A stretch of 64,000 nt of DNA, from NCBI GenBank assembly GCA_002423185.1, contig DIUX01000004.1, forward strand, positions 310,001 to 374,000, written 5' to 3'. The position numbers and the translations under genes were made by a program. This DNA comes from Micavibrio sp. UBA6147. Its GTDB lineage: Bacteria > Pseudomonadota > Alphaproteobacteria > Micavibrionales > UBA1664. Below are positions 41,092 through 49,664 of the stretch, one piece after another (position 1 is the stretch's first letter; every line of letters begins with the position of its first letter). The notes beneath the pieces are model-generated. The model made no database searches. It saw only the letters and a program-made list of their open reading frames with translations, and was not told where the DNA came from.

Positions 41092-41931
41092 ATGACACAG
41101 CCGATCAATAAAGACCCCGCCGCCCAATCACTCACCGTTAAAAATATGGCCCAAAAAAACATGGACGGGTTTAACTGGATCGGGCTTCAGACCCTCGCGA
41201 TGAAGGAAACCGCACGGTTTGTGAATGTGTATTCGCAAACGCTTGTGGCGCCGGTGATGACGACCTTGTTGTTTTTCGCGGTGTTTGCCCTTGCCTTCGG
41301 CGGCAGTGGGCGCAGCATGGGCGATATTCCGTATATGCAATTCCTCGCCCCGGGGCTGGTGATGATGACGATGGTGCAAAATGCATTTTCGAATACCTCG
41401 TCCTCTATCGTGATTTCAAAGGTTCAGCGTAATATTGTTGATGTGTTGATGCCGCCGCTTTCGCCGCTTGAACTTTTGCTCGGATACTGTGCCGGCGGAG
41501 TGGCGCGCGGGTTGGCCGTGGGGATTGTCACATCATGTGTGATGGCGTTCTTTACCGATATGTCGATTCACGCGATCTGGGCGGTTGCGGCGTTTGCGAT
41601 ATTGGGGACGTTGATGCTCTCTTTACTCGGGATTCTCGGCGGGCTGTGGTCGGAGAAATTTGACCATATCGCGGCGGTGACGAACTTCATCGTGACGCCG
41701 CTCGCCTTTTTGTCGGGGACGTTTTATTCCATCGAACGCTTGCCCCCGATGTGGCAGGCCGCCGCCCATGTTGACCCGTTTTTCTTTATGATTGATGGGT
41801 TCCGATATGGATTTTTGGGACAATCGGATTCGCACCCCTTATTGGGCTTAGCCGTTTTGGTCGGGGTGAATGCGGGGCTGTTTGCCGCCGCGCATTGGAT
41901 GCTCCGCACCGGATATAAAATCAAGCAATAA
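41092..41931 (+). CDS. ABC-2 type transporter permease
   Basis: A 279-residue membrane protein with six hydrophobic segments and the ABC-2 family core: MQFLAPGLVMMTMVQNAFSNTSSSIVISKVQRNIVDVLMPPLSP, then YFYSIERLPPMWQ-type sequence (GTFYSIERLPPMWQAAAHVDP). Such permeases export polysaccharides, lipids or drugs with a separate ATPase. No ATPase gene adjoins it, so its partner is encoded elsewhere. It is followed by hslO after about 145 bp. Confidence 0.86.
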   Translation: MTQPINKDPAAQSLTVKNMAQKNMDGFNWIGLQTLAMKETARFVNVYSQTLVAPVMTTLLFFAVFALAFGGSGRSMGDIPYMQFLAPGLVMMTMVQNAFSNTSSSIVISKVQRNIVDVLMPPLSPLELLLGYCAGGVARGLAVGIVTSCVMAFFTDMSIHAIWAVAAFAILGTLMLSLLGILGGLWSEKFDHIAAVTNFIVTPLAFLSGTFYSIERLPPMWQAAAHVDPFFFMIDGFRYGFLGQSDSHPLLGLAVLVGVNAGLFAAAHWMLRTGYKIKQ

Positions 41932-42076
41932 CGCGCCTTGCGCGGTGCTTTTCTCCGTCTTGAAAAAGGCGGTGAGGGAAAACACAGGCTAAGGATTGCA
42001 TTGTGGAAAAAATTGGGGCATAAATCCGGACTTTGAACAAACAAAAGACCGTATAAACAACAGCAGACAACACGAC

Positions 42077-43093
42077 ATGGCGCGGATTGCGAATGATAAC
42101 AGCGGAGAAGGCTTCGGCAAGGCGGATGATAATGTGATCCAGCCTTTCCAGCTTGAGGAATCCGGTTTGCGCGGGCGGTTGGTGCGGCTTGGTTCGGTGC
42201 TGGACGATGTTTTGAGCGCCCATAATTATCCTGATGCCGTGTCGCATTTATTGGCCGAGGCCTTGGGGCTGGGGATGGTGTTGTCGTCGATGTTGAAATA
42301 TGAGGGGATTTTCACCCTGCAAACCAGCACGGACGGCCCCGTCAAAACCATTGTGGTCGATATCACCAGCGAGGGGCAGGTGCGCGGCTATGCCGGATAT
42401 GACGCCGAGGCTATTGCCGCGCTGGAAGGCGAAGACGGCGACCGTTACGCGGGCATCGGCTATGGCGATCTGGTTGGCAAGGGGTATTTGGCCTTTACCG
42501 TCGACCAAGGCACGCATACCGAGCGTTACCAAGGCATTGTCGCGGTTGAGGGCGATGATCTATCGCATAGTGTACAGCATTATTTTGACCAATCGGAGCA
42601 AATCCTCACCAGCGTCCGCGTTGCGGCTGGGCGGGTTGACGGATATTGGCGCGCCGGTGCAATGATGCTGCAAAAAGTTCCGGATGAGGGCGGCGAAGAA
42701 CCATCCGATCTCGGCGGAAAAGTCATCAGCCTCGCCGACAAGGTGCGCCGCGATGAAAAAACAGCGGCAGAAAAGCAAGAAGACTGGGATCGTTCTGTCA
42801 TTTTGATGCAAACATGTACGGTGGACGAATTTATTGACCCCGCCCTTCATTCCAGCGAGCTTTTGCTGCGCCTGTTTCATGAGGAAGGCGTGTGGATTTT
42901 TGAACCCAAGGCGGTGTTCAAGGGGTGCCGCTGCTCCGAAGAAAAAGTGATCAACGTCCTGAAATCACTCAGCGATGAAGAAATCGACCATTGTATTGTC
43001 GATGGACAAGTCGAGATGATCTGTGAGTTTTGCTCACGCGCCTATGTCTTCAGCCGCGATGAGGTCGCAAGCGCGAAGGCTCGGAAAGACTAG
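42077..43093 (+). CDS. hslO: Redox-regulated chaperone Hsp33
   Basis: A holdase chaperone switched on by oxidation. 338 residues from the start at 42077. The N-terminal beta-rich domain includes GGLRGRLVRLGSVLDDVL-type sequence (ESGLRGRLVRLG), ALGLGMVLSSMLKYEGIFTLQTSTDGPV, DQGTHTERYQGIV and YFDQSEQI; the C-terminal zinc centre has GCRCSEEKV and ICEFC, the CxC and CxxC pairs that bind zinc when reduced and form disulfides when oxidised. An in-frame extension upstream lacks a ribosome-binding site. Clear neighbour partners are absent. Confidence 0.95.
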   Translation: MARIANDNSGEGFGKADDNVIQPFQLEESGLRGRLVRLGSVLDDVLSAHNYPDAVSHLLAEALGLGMVLSSMLKYEGIFTLQTSTDGPVKTIVVDITSEGQVRGYAGYDAEAIAALEGEDGDRYAGIGYGDLVGKGYLAFTVDQGTHTERYQGIVAVEGDDLSHSVQHYFDQSEQILTSVRVAAGRVDGYWRAGAMMLQKVPDEGGEEPSDLGGKVISLADKVRRDEKTAAEKQEDWDRSVILMQTCTVDEFIDPALHSSELLLRLFHEEGVWIFEPKAVFKGCRCSEEKVINVLKSLSDEEIDHCIVDGQVEMICEFCSRAYVFSRDEVASAKARKD

Positions 43094-43206
43094 GTTTTTT
43101 TCCGTTTCTTTCGCCGCCTTTTCCCACATCTTTTCATGGAATCTGCGCTGCTCATGCGAATCGGCTATGATAAGGGCTGGTTCAAAAACGAAAGGCGTAT
43201 CCTATC

Positions 43207-43836
43207 ATGGCGAATGTATGCATGTTTGGTCGGGTTTATGGACGTCGTTTGATGGGCATGGCGGTGGTTTTGCTGTTTGTTGCTGGCTGTGGGTTGCTTG
43301 CAGGATGTACGTCATCACCAAAGCCGCAGGGATTGCCACTGGCGGCGATGACTTTTGCCCATCTTGAGCCGATGCGCCTGTCGGCCTTTACGGTTCATAA
43401 ATCGGTCGAGCCGGAACAAAATTCATCGTTATCTGGGTATTTTTCCGAGCGCCCATCGGTTTTGATTAAGCGCTATCTTGACCAGCGTTTTGTCGCGGCG
43501 GGCGGGGCACAAGACGGAACGGTGAGCCTTCGCGTTCCTCAGATCCGTTTGGAGCAAGAACAAATATCCACTTATAAACCCTCAATTTTTTGGGAACGAA
43601 AGACATATCGTTTTGATGTGTTTGTTGATGTGACTATGTCCTATCGTGACCAGTCCGGTAACAACAAGTCATTGGCGATGACGTTGCGCCGCTCCACCGT
43701 GCTTGATGATGGCATGACCGTTTCACGGCGCGAGGAGGAACTTCAGATTCTCATGGAGGAATTGTTTATTGATCTGGATAAGCAGATCAACGACCGTATC
43801 GGCCTTATTATGGCTTATTTGCCGTCGTTTGAGTGA
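43207..43836 (+). CDS. Lipoprotein of unknown function
   Basis: A 209-residue protein with a lipoprotein signal: RRLMGMAVVLLFVAGCGLLAGC, with two overlapping lipobox cysteines, so it should be anchored in the envelope. The mature domain resembles small ABC-type-associated periplasmic lipoproteins (a beta strand run ending in RFVDVTMSYRD-like sequence). I recognise no specific family. It is 113 bp after hslO on the same strand, and a weak hairpin follows before dnaK. Confidence 0.7.
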   Translation: MANVCMFGRVYGRRLMGMAVVLLFVAGCGLLAGCTSSPKPQGLPLAAMTFAHLEPMRLSAFTVHKSVEPEQNSSLSGYFSERPSVLIKRYLDQRFVAAGGAQDGTVSLRVPQIRLEQEQISTYKPSIFWERKTYRFDVFVDVTMSYRDQSGNNKSLAMTLRRSTVLDDGMTVSRREEELQILMEELFIDLDKQINDRIGLIMAYLPSFE

Positions 43837-43984
43837 TTTTTGCGAGTGATTTTTGCGTGATGCCTCGCCTTGCCGCGCGTCTTGAGGCGCGCCACATGCT
43901 TGCTTCAGCTTGTTTTTCCTTTTGAAATGTTCGGGATGTATTCAGCCCCTGTCTGACCTTAATCTGATCAGGGGAAAATTTTAT

Positions 43985-44013
43985 TTGACATATTGTTCTA
44001 AATTTCCTATGAA
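43985..44013 (+). promoter_or_regulatory. Candidate dnaK promoter
   Basis: TTGACA (43985-43990) and TATGAA (44008-44013) are 17 bp apart, 77 bp before the dnaK start. The TTTGACA...CCTATGAAAG layout also fits alphaproteobacterial heat-shock (RpoH) promoters. A CCCCTG/CAGGGG hairpin at 43946-43974 with an AAAATTTT tail may end the preceding transcript. Confidence 0.5.
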
Positions 44014-44089
44014 AGTACAGGTTATGAAAATACAGCCTGTTTAAAGTGAATTGAACGCTCAACGGCATTACACTAAAAGGGAGTTAAGG

Positions 44090-45997
44090 ATGAGCAAGAT
44101 TATCGGTATTGATTTGGGAACAACGAACTCAGTCGTCAGCATTATGGAAGGCGGCCAGTCAAAGGTTCTCGAAAACGCAGAAGGCAGCCGCACAACGGCA
44201 TCCGTTATCGCCAAAACCGCAGACGGAGAAATCCTCGTCGGTATGCCCGCGAAACGCCAAGCCATCACAAACCCTGTTGACACGCTCTATGGTATCAAGC
44301 GTTTGATCGGTCGTCGTTTTGATGATCCGGCTGTAACGGAAATGAGAAAAAGCGCCGCTTATAACATTGTTAAAGGCCCGAATGGGGATGCATGGGTTGA
44401 ATTTGGCGGTGAAGCCCATTCCCCGAGCCAGATCAGCGCGATGGTTTTGACGAAGCTCAAAGAAACCGCCGAAACATATCTCGGTGAAAAGGTAACCCGC
44501 GCGGTTATTACTGTTCCCGCCTATTTTAACGATGCCCAGCGTCAAGCCACCAAAGACGCAGGTGAGATTGCCGGCCTCAAGGTTGAACGGATCATCAACG
44601 AACCGACAGCCGCGGCCTTGGCATACGGCCTGAAAATGGAAGAGTCGAAAACGGTTATCGTTTATGACCTTGGCGGCGGTACATTTGACGTGTCCGTGCT
44701 TGAAATCGGCGACGGCGTGTTCGAAGTAAAATCCACCAACGGTGACACATTCCTTGGCGGCGAAAACTTTGACGAGCGGATCATTGACTTCTTGAACGAT
44801 GAATTCAAGAAAACCAATAATCTTGACCTCAAGAGCGATAAAATGGCTCTGCAACGCCTGAAAGAAGCCGCAGAAAAAGCGAAAATCGAGCTGTCCAGCG
44901 CGACACAGACCGAAGTGAACCTGCCGTTCATTACGTCCGACGCGACCGGCCCGAAACACCTGCAAATCAAAATGACCCGCGCAAAGCTTGAAAGCCTAGT
45001 TGCCGACCTCGTGGAAAAAACCATCGAGCCTTGCAAAAAAGCCATGGCGGACGCAGGCATTAAAACGACGGATATCGAAGAAGTCATCTTGGTCGGCGGC
45101 ATGACCCGTATGCCGAAAATCAAGGAAATCGTGAAAAACTTCTTTGGCAAAGAGCCGAACCAGAGCGTCAACCCTGATGAAGTTGTCGGTCAAGGCGCCG
45201 GCGTTCAAGGCGGTATCTTGAAAGGCGATGTGAAGGATGTTTTGCTCCTTGACGTGACGCCGCTGTCACTCGGTATTGAAACTTTGGGCGGCGTGTTCAG
45301 CCGTATCGTGGATCGTAACACCGCTATCCCGACCAAAAAGTCGAAAATCTTCTCAACCGCCGAAGACGGTCAACCCGACGTGACGATCAAAATCGCACAG
45401 GGCGAGGGAGACATGTTTGACCGTAACAAGAAACTTGGTGAAGTTGTGCTGGATGGTATTCCGCCTGCACCGCGCGGCGTGCCTGAAATCGAAGTCACAT
45501 TCGACATTGATGCAAACGGCATCTTGAACGTGTCCGGCCTTGATAAAGGCACAGGCCGTAAGGTTGAAACCAAGATTGTCGCCTCCGGCGGCCTCAGCGA
45601 CGAAGAAATCGAAGCGATGGTCAAAAATGCCGAAGCGTATAAAGAAGAAGACGCCAAGCGCCGTGAAGCCGTAGAAGCTCGCAACAACGCCGAAGGCATC
45701 ATCAACAACACCGAAGACGCCCTCGACAAATATGGTGAAGACCTTCCGGAAGAAGTGAAGGAAACCATTACGACCGCTATCGAAGAATTGCGTGAAGCGC
45801 TGAACGGGAATGACCCTGAGGCTCTGACCACCAAATTCAACGCGGTCAGACAGGCTTCTTTGGAAATCGGCAAAGCGCTCAACGCGAAAAACAACGCTCC
45901 GGCGGACGACGCGCCAAGCGCAAGCGCGGATGAGCCGAGCGAAGATGCCGGAACGCAACAACCGCAAGGCAGCGCTCCAAAAGCGCCGCGCCCATAA
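44090..45997 (+). CDS. dnaK: Molecular chaperone DnaK (Hsp70)
   Basis: ATP-driven folding chaperone, cytosolic. 635 residues from the ATG at 44090 (AAGGGAGTTAAGG upstream). Evidence: IIGIDLGTTNSVVS, VPAYFNDAQRQATKDAG, VYDLGGGTFDVSVLEI, LVGGMTRMPKI and the substrate domain with LLDVTPLSLGIETLGG, ending in a disordered Ala/Asp/Gln-rich lid tail. dnaJ is not downstream; instead a terminator and an opposite-strand trkH follow. The usual dnaKJ operon is therefore split here. Confidence 0.97.
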   Translation: MSKIIGIDLGTTNSVVSIMEGGQSKVLENAEGSRTTASVIAKTADGEILVGMPAKRQAITNPVDTLYGIKRLIGRRFDDPAVTEMRKSAAYNIVKGPNGDAWVEFGGEAHSPSQISAMVLTKLKETAETYLGEKVTRAVITVPAYFNDAQRQATKDAGEIAGLKVERIINEPTAAALAYGLKMEESKTVIVYDLGGGTFDVSVLEIGDGVFEVKSTNGDTFLGGENFDERIIDFLNDEFKKTNNLDLKSDKMALQRLKEAAEKAKIELSSATQTEVNLPFITSDATGPKHLQIKMTRAKLESLVADLVEKTIEPCKKAMADAGIKTTDIEEVILVGGMTRMPKIKEIVKNFFGKEPNQSVNPDEVVGQGAGVQGGILKGDVKDVLLLDVTPLSLGIETLGGVFSRIVDRNTAIPTKKSKIFSTAEDGQPDVTIKIAQGEGDMFDRNKKLGEVVLDGIPPAPRGVPEIEVTFDIDANGILNVSGLDKGTGRKVETKIVASGGLSDEEIEAMVKNAEAYKEEDAKRREAVEARNNAEGIINNTEDALDKYGEDLPEEVKETITTAIEELREALNGNDPEALTTKFNAVRQASLEIGKALNAKNNAPADDAPSASADEPSEDAGTQQPQGSAPKAPRP

Positions 45998-46053
45998 TAA
46001 GCGGGGATGAAGGCTGTTCCTTTGAACGGCGTCAATCTTAAGCAAATCTATTC

Positions 46054-46088
46054 AAACCGCCTTTTCCTTTATGGGGAGAGGCGGTTTT
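46054..46088. terminator. Bidirectional terminator between dnaK and trkH
   Basis: Arms AAACCGCCT (46054-46062) and AGGCGGTTT (46079-46087) with T runs on both sides, between two convergent genes. Confidence 0.7.
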
Positions 46089-46089
46089 G

Positions 46090-47532
46090 TTATGAGCGCC
46101 AGAAATAGCGGGACAGCAAGACAATCACGGTGAACAGTTCAAGCCGTCCCATTAACATACCAAAGGATAATACCCATTTGGCACTGTCGGGCAGGGGTTT
46201 AAACGTGCCGGCGGGGCCGATGATATCGCCAAGACCGGGGCCGACATTTGAAATGGCGGTGATGGCGCCGGACACGGATGTAATGAAATCAAGCCCGATG
46301 AACGACAAGGCGAGCGACAGCAAGACAAAGGTCAAAGCGAAAATAAAGAAAAAGCTCATGACCGAGGTCGGAATATCTCCGGTCAGTAATTTGCCGTTAT
46401 AGCGTGGAATGAACACCCCGTTCGGCGCGATTAATTGCCTGATTTGCGTCACGGCAACGGCGTAGAGAACCTGAAATCTGAAAATCTTGATCCCGCAAGT
46501 GGTGGAGCCAGCACAGCCCCCGATACAGCCAAGAAAAAAGAAAAACCCGACGGCAACCGGCCCCCATAACATATAGTCCGCATTGGCGTATCCGGTGCCG
46601 GACATGATGGATGTGACGTTGAACAAAGCGCGGCGTAAGGCTTCCTCGAAGGGCAGGATGCTGTGCATCGTAAGATAAAATGTGGCGAAAAAGGTGAAAA
46701 TAGTGATTAACGACAGGAAACACCGCACTTGCGTGTCTTTGAACAAGGCGCGCCAGCTTCCGGTCAGGGCGCGAAGATAGAGCATAAACGGCAAGCAACC
46801 GCAGAGCATGAAAAACACGGCGGTATATTCCAGTTCCGGCGTATGGTAATGCCCGAAGGAGGTGTCATAGGTGGAAAAACCGCCGGTTGCGATTGTGGTC
46901 ATGGCATGGGCGATGGCGTCGAATGTCGTCATGCCGAAAATCTTATACGTCACCATGCACGCGGCGGTGAAGAACAGATAGATAAACGCGATGCTGGTCG
47001 CCATTTGGGTGGCGCGGGGAAGGACTTTTTCCTTTTCAGAGGATTCAAGGCGGAAGAGCTGCATCCCCCCGACTTTGAGCATCGGCAAAACGGAAATTGC
47101 CATCACGATGATCCCGATCCCGCCGATCCATTGTAAAATGGCGCGCCAGATCAGGATTCCTTTGGGTGTTGCATAAAGGTTATCAATAACAGTTGAGCCC
47201 GTGGTGGTGATGCCCGACATTGATTCAAAAAAGGAGTCGGCGGCGCTCATCTCCATCGATGAAAAATAAAAGGGAAGGGCGGCAAAACCGGCGAGTGCGA
47301 TCCAGCTAAAAGCCGTCAGGATAAAGGCTTGTTTTCTGTTGATCGTCGGGGTTTTGGTGTGGTTGCCCAAAATCATCGCGATGCCGAAAAAAGCCGTGCA
47401 AACGGCCGAAAACATAAACGCAATCCAGTCATCCGACCCGTAATATAGATCAACAAATGCAGGGATGGTCATGCTGATGGACAGCATGGTCAGGAAAATA
47501 CCGATGATGAACAAAACTGGCGCTAATATCAT
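46090..47532 (-). CDS. trkH: TrkH/KtrB-family potassium uptake channel subunit (copy 2)
   Basis: A 480-residue membrane protein homologous along its length to the TrkH gene at 7520-8965. The four pore loops are GITTTGST, TTIATGGFST, IMSGTGYANAD and ISNVGPGLG; the C-terminal PLPDSAKWVLSFGMLMGRLE is almost identical to the other copy. Loop three differs from the first copy (SGTGY against TTTGY), so ion affinity may differ. It is encoded alone, convergent with dnaK. Confidence 0.93.
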   Translation of the reverse strand: MILAPVLFIIGIFLTMLSISMTIPAFVDLYYGSDDWIAFMFSAVCTAFFGIAMILGNHTKTPTINRKQAFILTAFSWIALAGFAALPFYFSSMEMSAADSFFESMSGITTTGSTVIDNLYATPKGILIWRAILQWIGGIGIIVMAISVLPMLKVGGMQLFRLESSEKEKVLPRATQMATSIAFIYLFFTAACMVTYKIFGMTTFDAIAHAMTTIATGGFSTYDTSFGHYHTPELEYTAVFFMLCGCLPFMLYLRALTGSWRALFKDTQVRCFLSLITIFTFFATFYLTMHSILPFEEALRRALFNVTSIMSGTGYANADYMLWGPVAVGFFFFLGCIGGCAGSTTCGIKIFRFQVLYAVAVTQIRQLIAPNGVFIPRYNGKLLTGDIPTSVMSFFFIFALTFVLLSLALSFIGLDFITSVSGAITAISNVGPGLGDIIGPAGTFKPLPDSAKWVLSFGMLMGRLELFTVIVLLSRYFWRS

Positions 47533-47667
47533 GCGATCAGGATACGCTTTTTAGCGAAAAAGAAAACACCCACCGTGTATAAGCCGTGTATAAAATGGGC
47601 TTTTTGGGGGATGCGTATTGGAAGGTGGCTGTGACAGCAATGATGATCACTCAGCGGATATAAAAGA

Positions 47668-47706
47668 AAAACGCCGGACAAAAGTTAATGTGTCCGGCGT
47701 TTTGAT
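47668..47706. terminator. Strong bidirectional intrinsic terminator
   Basis: Thirteen-base arms AAAACGCCGGACA (47668-47680) and TGTCCGGCGTTTT (47691-47703) with a 10-base loop. It lies downstream of the OmpA-like lipoprotein gene (minus strand). The rest of the 248-bp spacer between trkH and that gene shows nothing else I can support. Confidence 0.9.
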
Positions 47707-47780
47707 TGTGTCTTCGCGGTGTCGCCTTTGTTGTCGCTCTCGTTGCCGTACTTGCGGCGCGATCAACCGTGCTGTTCGAT

Positions 47781-48677
47781 TTATTCGAACGTGATCGTAG
47801 CGCGGCGGTTGGCGGGCTCTCTCGTGCCGTCCGGTGTGGGGACGAGGAGTTCACTCTCGCCTTTGGCTTGAACGGTTACCATGCTGGCGTCAATGCCGCG
47901 GGCAATCAGGGCCGCCTTGACGTTTTCGGCGCGTTTGCTGGCCAAGCGAGCGTTATAGCTGTTGCCGCCTGACGTATCGGTGTGGCCGGTCACGTTGATG
48001 CGGTTGATCTGGCGGCTCGATACTTCGTTGATAACGGCATCGAGAACGCTTTGGCCGCCTTCACCGACAACGGATTTGTCATGGTCGAAGAAGACCAAGT
48101 ACATGGCTTCGCGGATGTCCATAACGGCCGGCGGGGTTGGTTCGGCAACCGGTACCGGTGTGTATTCAGGTTGCGGTGCGGGCAATTCGGCCTCGATCTC
48201 GGCGATCAAGCGCAAAAAGTCGCTCTTACAGGCGGAGATTTCGGCGTCTTGCCAGTTTTCTTCTTGTTGTTCGATCCAGCAATCAAAGCGGGCTTGCGCA
48301 ATCGCCGATTTGCCGGGGATGATTTCGCGGGCGCCGCGGTCAAAGGCGGCGATCAAACGGGCGCGGGCTTCGCCAAGCTCAATCATGTGTTTTTGGCTGA
48401 GGTCCCAATCACTGATCGGCTCAGGCAGAACCTGAACGCCGTCTGCGGAGGCCAAGCCTTTGCGGGCGAAGTGAAGGGCGTCTGCGTAGTCGTACATTTG
48501 CTTCAGCTCGTAATTTGAATACGCTCTGTACTCGGCGGAGAGTTGTTGTGTGAAGGGGGAACCAACAGCCGTGACCTTGTTCAGCATCTCGACTTCGTTG
48601 TGTCCTTCGAATGCCGTGCAGGCGCTGGTTACCATGGCTGCGGCCGCTACCAGACCGATTATGCGCAGGCGTTTCAT
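47781..48677 (-). CDS. OmpA-family outer membrane lipoprotein
   Basis: A 298-residue protein. Its signal MKRLRIIGLVAAAAMVTSAC ends at a lipobox cysteine. A helical region of about 150 residues follows (a periplasmic coiled or TPR-like spacer), then a Pro-rich linker (APQPEYTPVPVAEPTPP) and a C-terminal OmpA/Pal domain with YLVFFDHDKSVV, INVTGHTDTSGG, YNARLASKRAENVKAALIARGI and the peptidoglycan-binding NRRATI. It should tether the outer membrane to peptidoglycan. AAGGAG lies eight bases before the ATG at 48677. Confidence 0.9.
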   Translation of the reverse strand: MKRLRIIGLVAAAAMVTSACTAFEGHNEVEMLNKVTAVGSPFTQQLSAEYRAYSNYELKQMYDYADALHFARKGLASADGVQVLPEPISDWDLSQKHMIELGEARARLIAAFDRGAREIIPGKSAIAQARFDCWIEQQEENWQDAEISACKSDFLRLIAEIEAELPAPQPEYTPVPVAEPTPPAVMDIREAMYLVFFDHDKSVVGEGGQSVLDAVINEVSSRQINRINVTGHTDTSGGNSYNARLASKRAENVKAALIARGIDASMVTVQAKGESELLVPTPDGTREPANRRATITFE

Positions 48678-49029
48678 CAATATTCTCCTTACAATTCTTA
48701 TAAAAATTTATGGCTTTTGAACTTCGTAGCCTTACGTAACGCTTGTATTCTCTTGCATTTAGCCATTATCAAACATGGGGGTGAAAAAGACCCTGAAAGC
48801 CTGAAAGGGCACTCTATGTGCAATGCAGGTGGATTTTTTTCATTTTTTCGAACATTTGTAAAGACTTCTTTTACCGCACGCACCATAGCACACAGATACG
48901 CCTTTGAGAACAGTAAATCTATGTATAACAAACAAAAGCGCTTGACATTGCACTGCAAAAAATTGTTTATAGGCCGCAACTTATATTTCATAAAAAACCT
49001 ATCCAGTGAGACTCAGGAGGTCGATAATC
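48678..49029. promoter_or_regulatory. Divergent control region with PhaR-like motifs
   Basis: For the PfpI-like gene (plus strand) TTGACA at 48942-48947 and GTTTAT or TTTATA at 48965-48971 give a promoter, and TTGCACTGCAAAA (48948-48960) fills the spacer; it matches the phasin operator TTGCACTGCACAA at 12 of 13 positions. A weaker related sequence TGTGCAATGCAGG is at 48817-48829. No other gene seen. Confidence 0.6.
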
Positions 49030-49593
49030 ATGACTTCGAAAGCCATTAAATGCGCCGTTTTGGCCGCAAACGGTGTTGACGAAAAACAAATGACGGCGGT
49101 GCAACGCCTGTTCGCGAAGGAACGGCTCAACCTGCGCGTCGTCAGTACGGAAAAAGCCCTTATCCAGACATGGAACGGCAAGGATTGGGGGCATTATTTC
49201 GCTGTTGACCAACGGGTTGACGAGGCTTTGTCCGCTGATTATGACGCATTGATCATTCCGGGCGCGAGTCGCTCTATCGAAAAATTACGGATGAACCCCC
49301 ACACAAAACGCTTTATCGAAGGATTTAACGCCGCAACCAAGTCGATTGCCGCGTTTGATGAAGCCGTGTCTTTGCTGGTGATGGCCGAAATCGTTGCGGG
49401 GCGCGAGATTGCCGTGCGCGATGTGGATCTGGAGCAAGCCGTCAAGGTTGGCGCGACGCCTTCTGCCTCCGCGCTGCAAAAAAGCGGACATATCTTCACC
49501 GCTCAGATTGCGAGCGAAGCGCAGCTTGATGAAGCGGCACATAATGTGCTAAACCAGATTCTTGACAATTGGTCGCAAAAACAAGCTGCGTAA
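49030..49593 (+). CDS. DJ-1/PfpI-family protein lacking the usual nucleophile cysteine
   Basis: A 187-residue protein of the class I glutamine amidotransferase-like/PfpI fold: CAVLAANGVDEKQM at the start, DYDALIIPGA, and the helix after the nucleophile elbow. Where active members have A-x-C-H-G, this one reads SIAAFDEAVSLL, with no cysteine or histidine at the elbow, so the hydrolase, protease or deglycase activity of the family is unlikely. A binding or structural role is an inference. GGAGG precedes the ATG at 49030. A PhaR-like operator overlaps its promoter. Confidence 0.75.
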   Translation: MTSKAIKCAVLAANGVDEKQMTAVQRLFAKERLNLRVVSTEKALIQTWNGKDWGHYFAVDQRVDEALSADYDALIIPGASRSIEKLRMNPHTKRFIEGFNAATKSIAAFDEAVSLLVMAEIVAGREIAVRDVDLEQAVKVGATPSASALQKSGHIFTAQIASEAQLDEAAHNVLNQILDNWSQKQAA

Positions 49594-49613
49594 GGCCTTG
49601 GTTTGCGGCCTTA
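49591..49613 (+). terminator. Possible terminator or attenuator upstream of prfB
   Basis: Perfect seven-base arms TAAGGCC / GGCCTTA overlapping the stop codon of the PfpI-like gene, with only a weak T-tract, 50 bp before prfB. Confidence 0.4.
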
Positions 49614-49664
49614 TGTTGATGTTTTCAAACAAATTGACCACATCCAAGCGAAAGCCATATTGCG

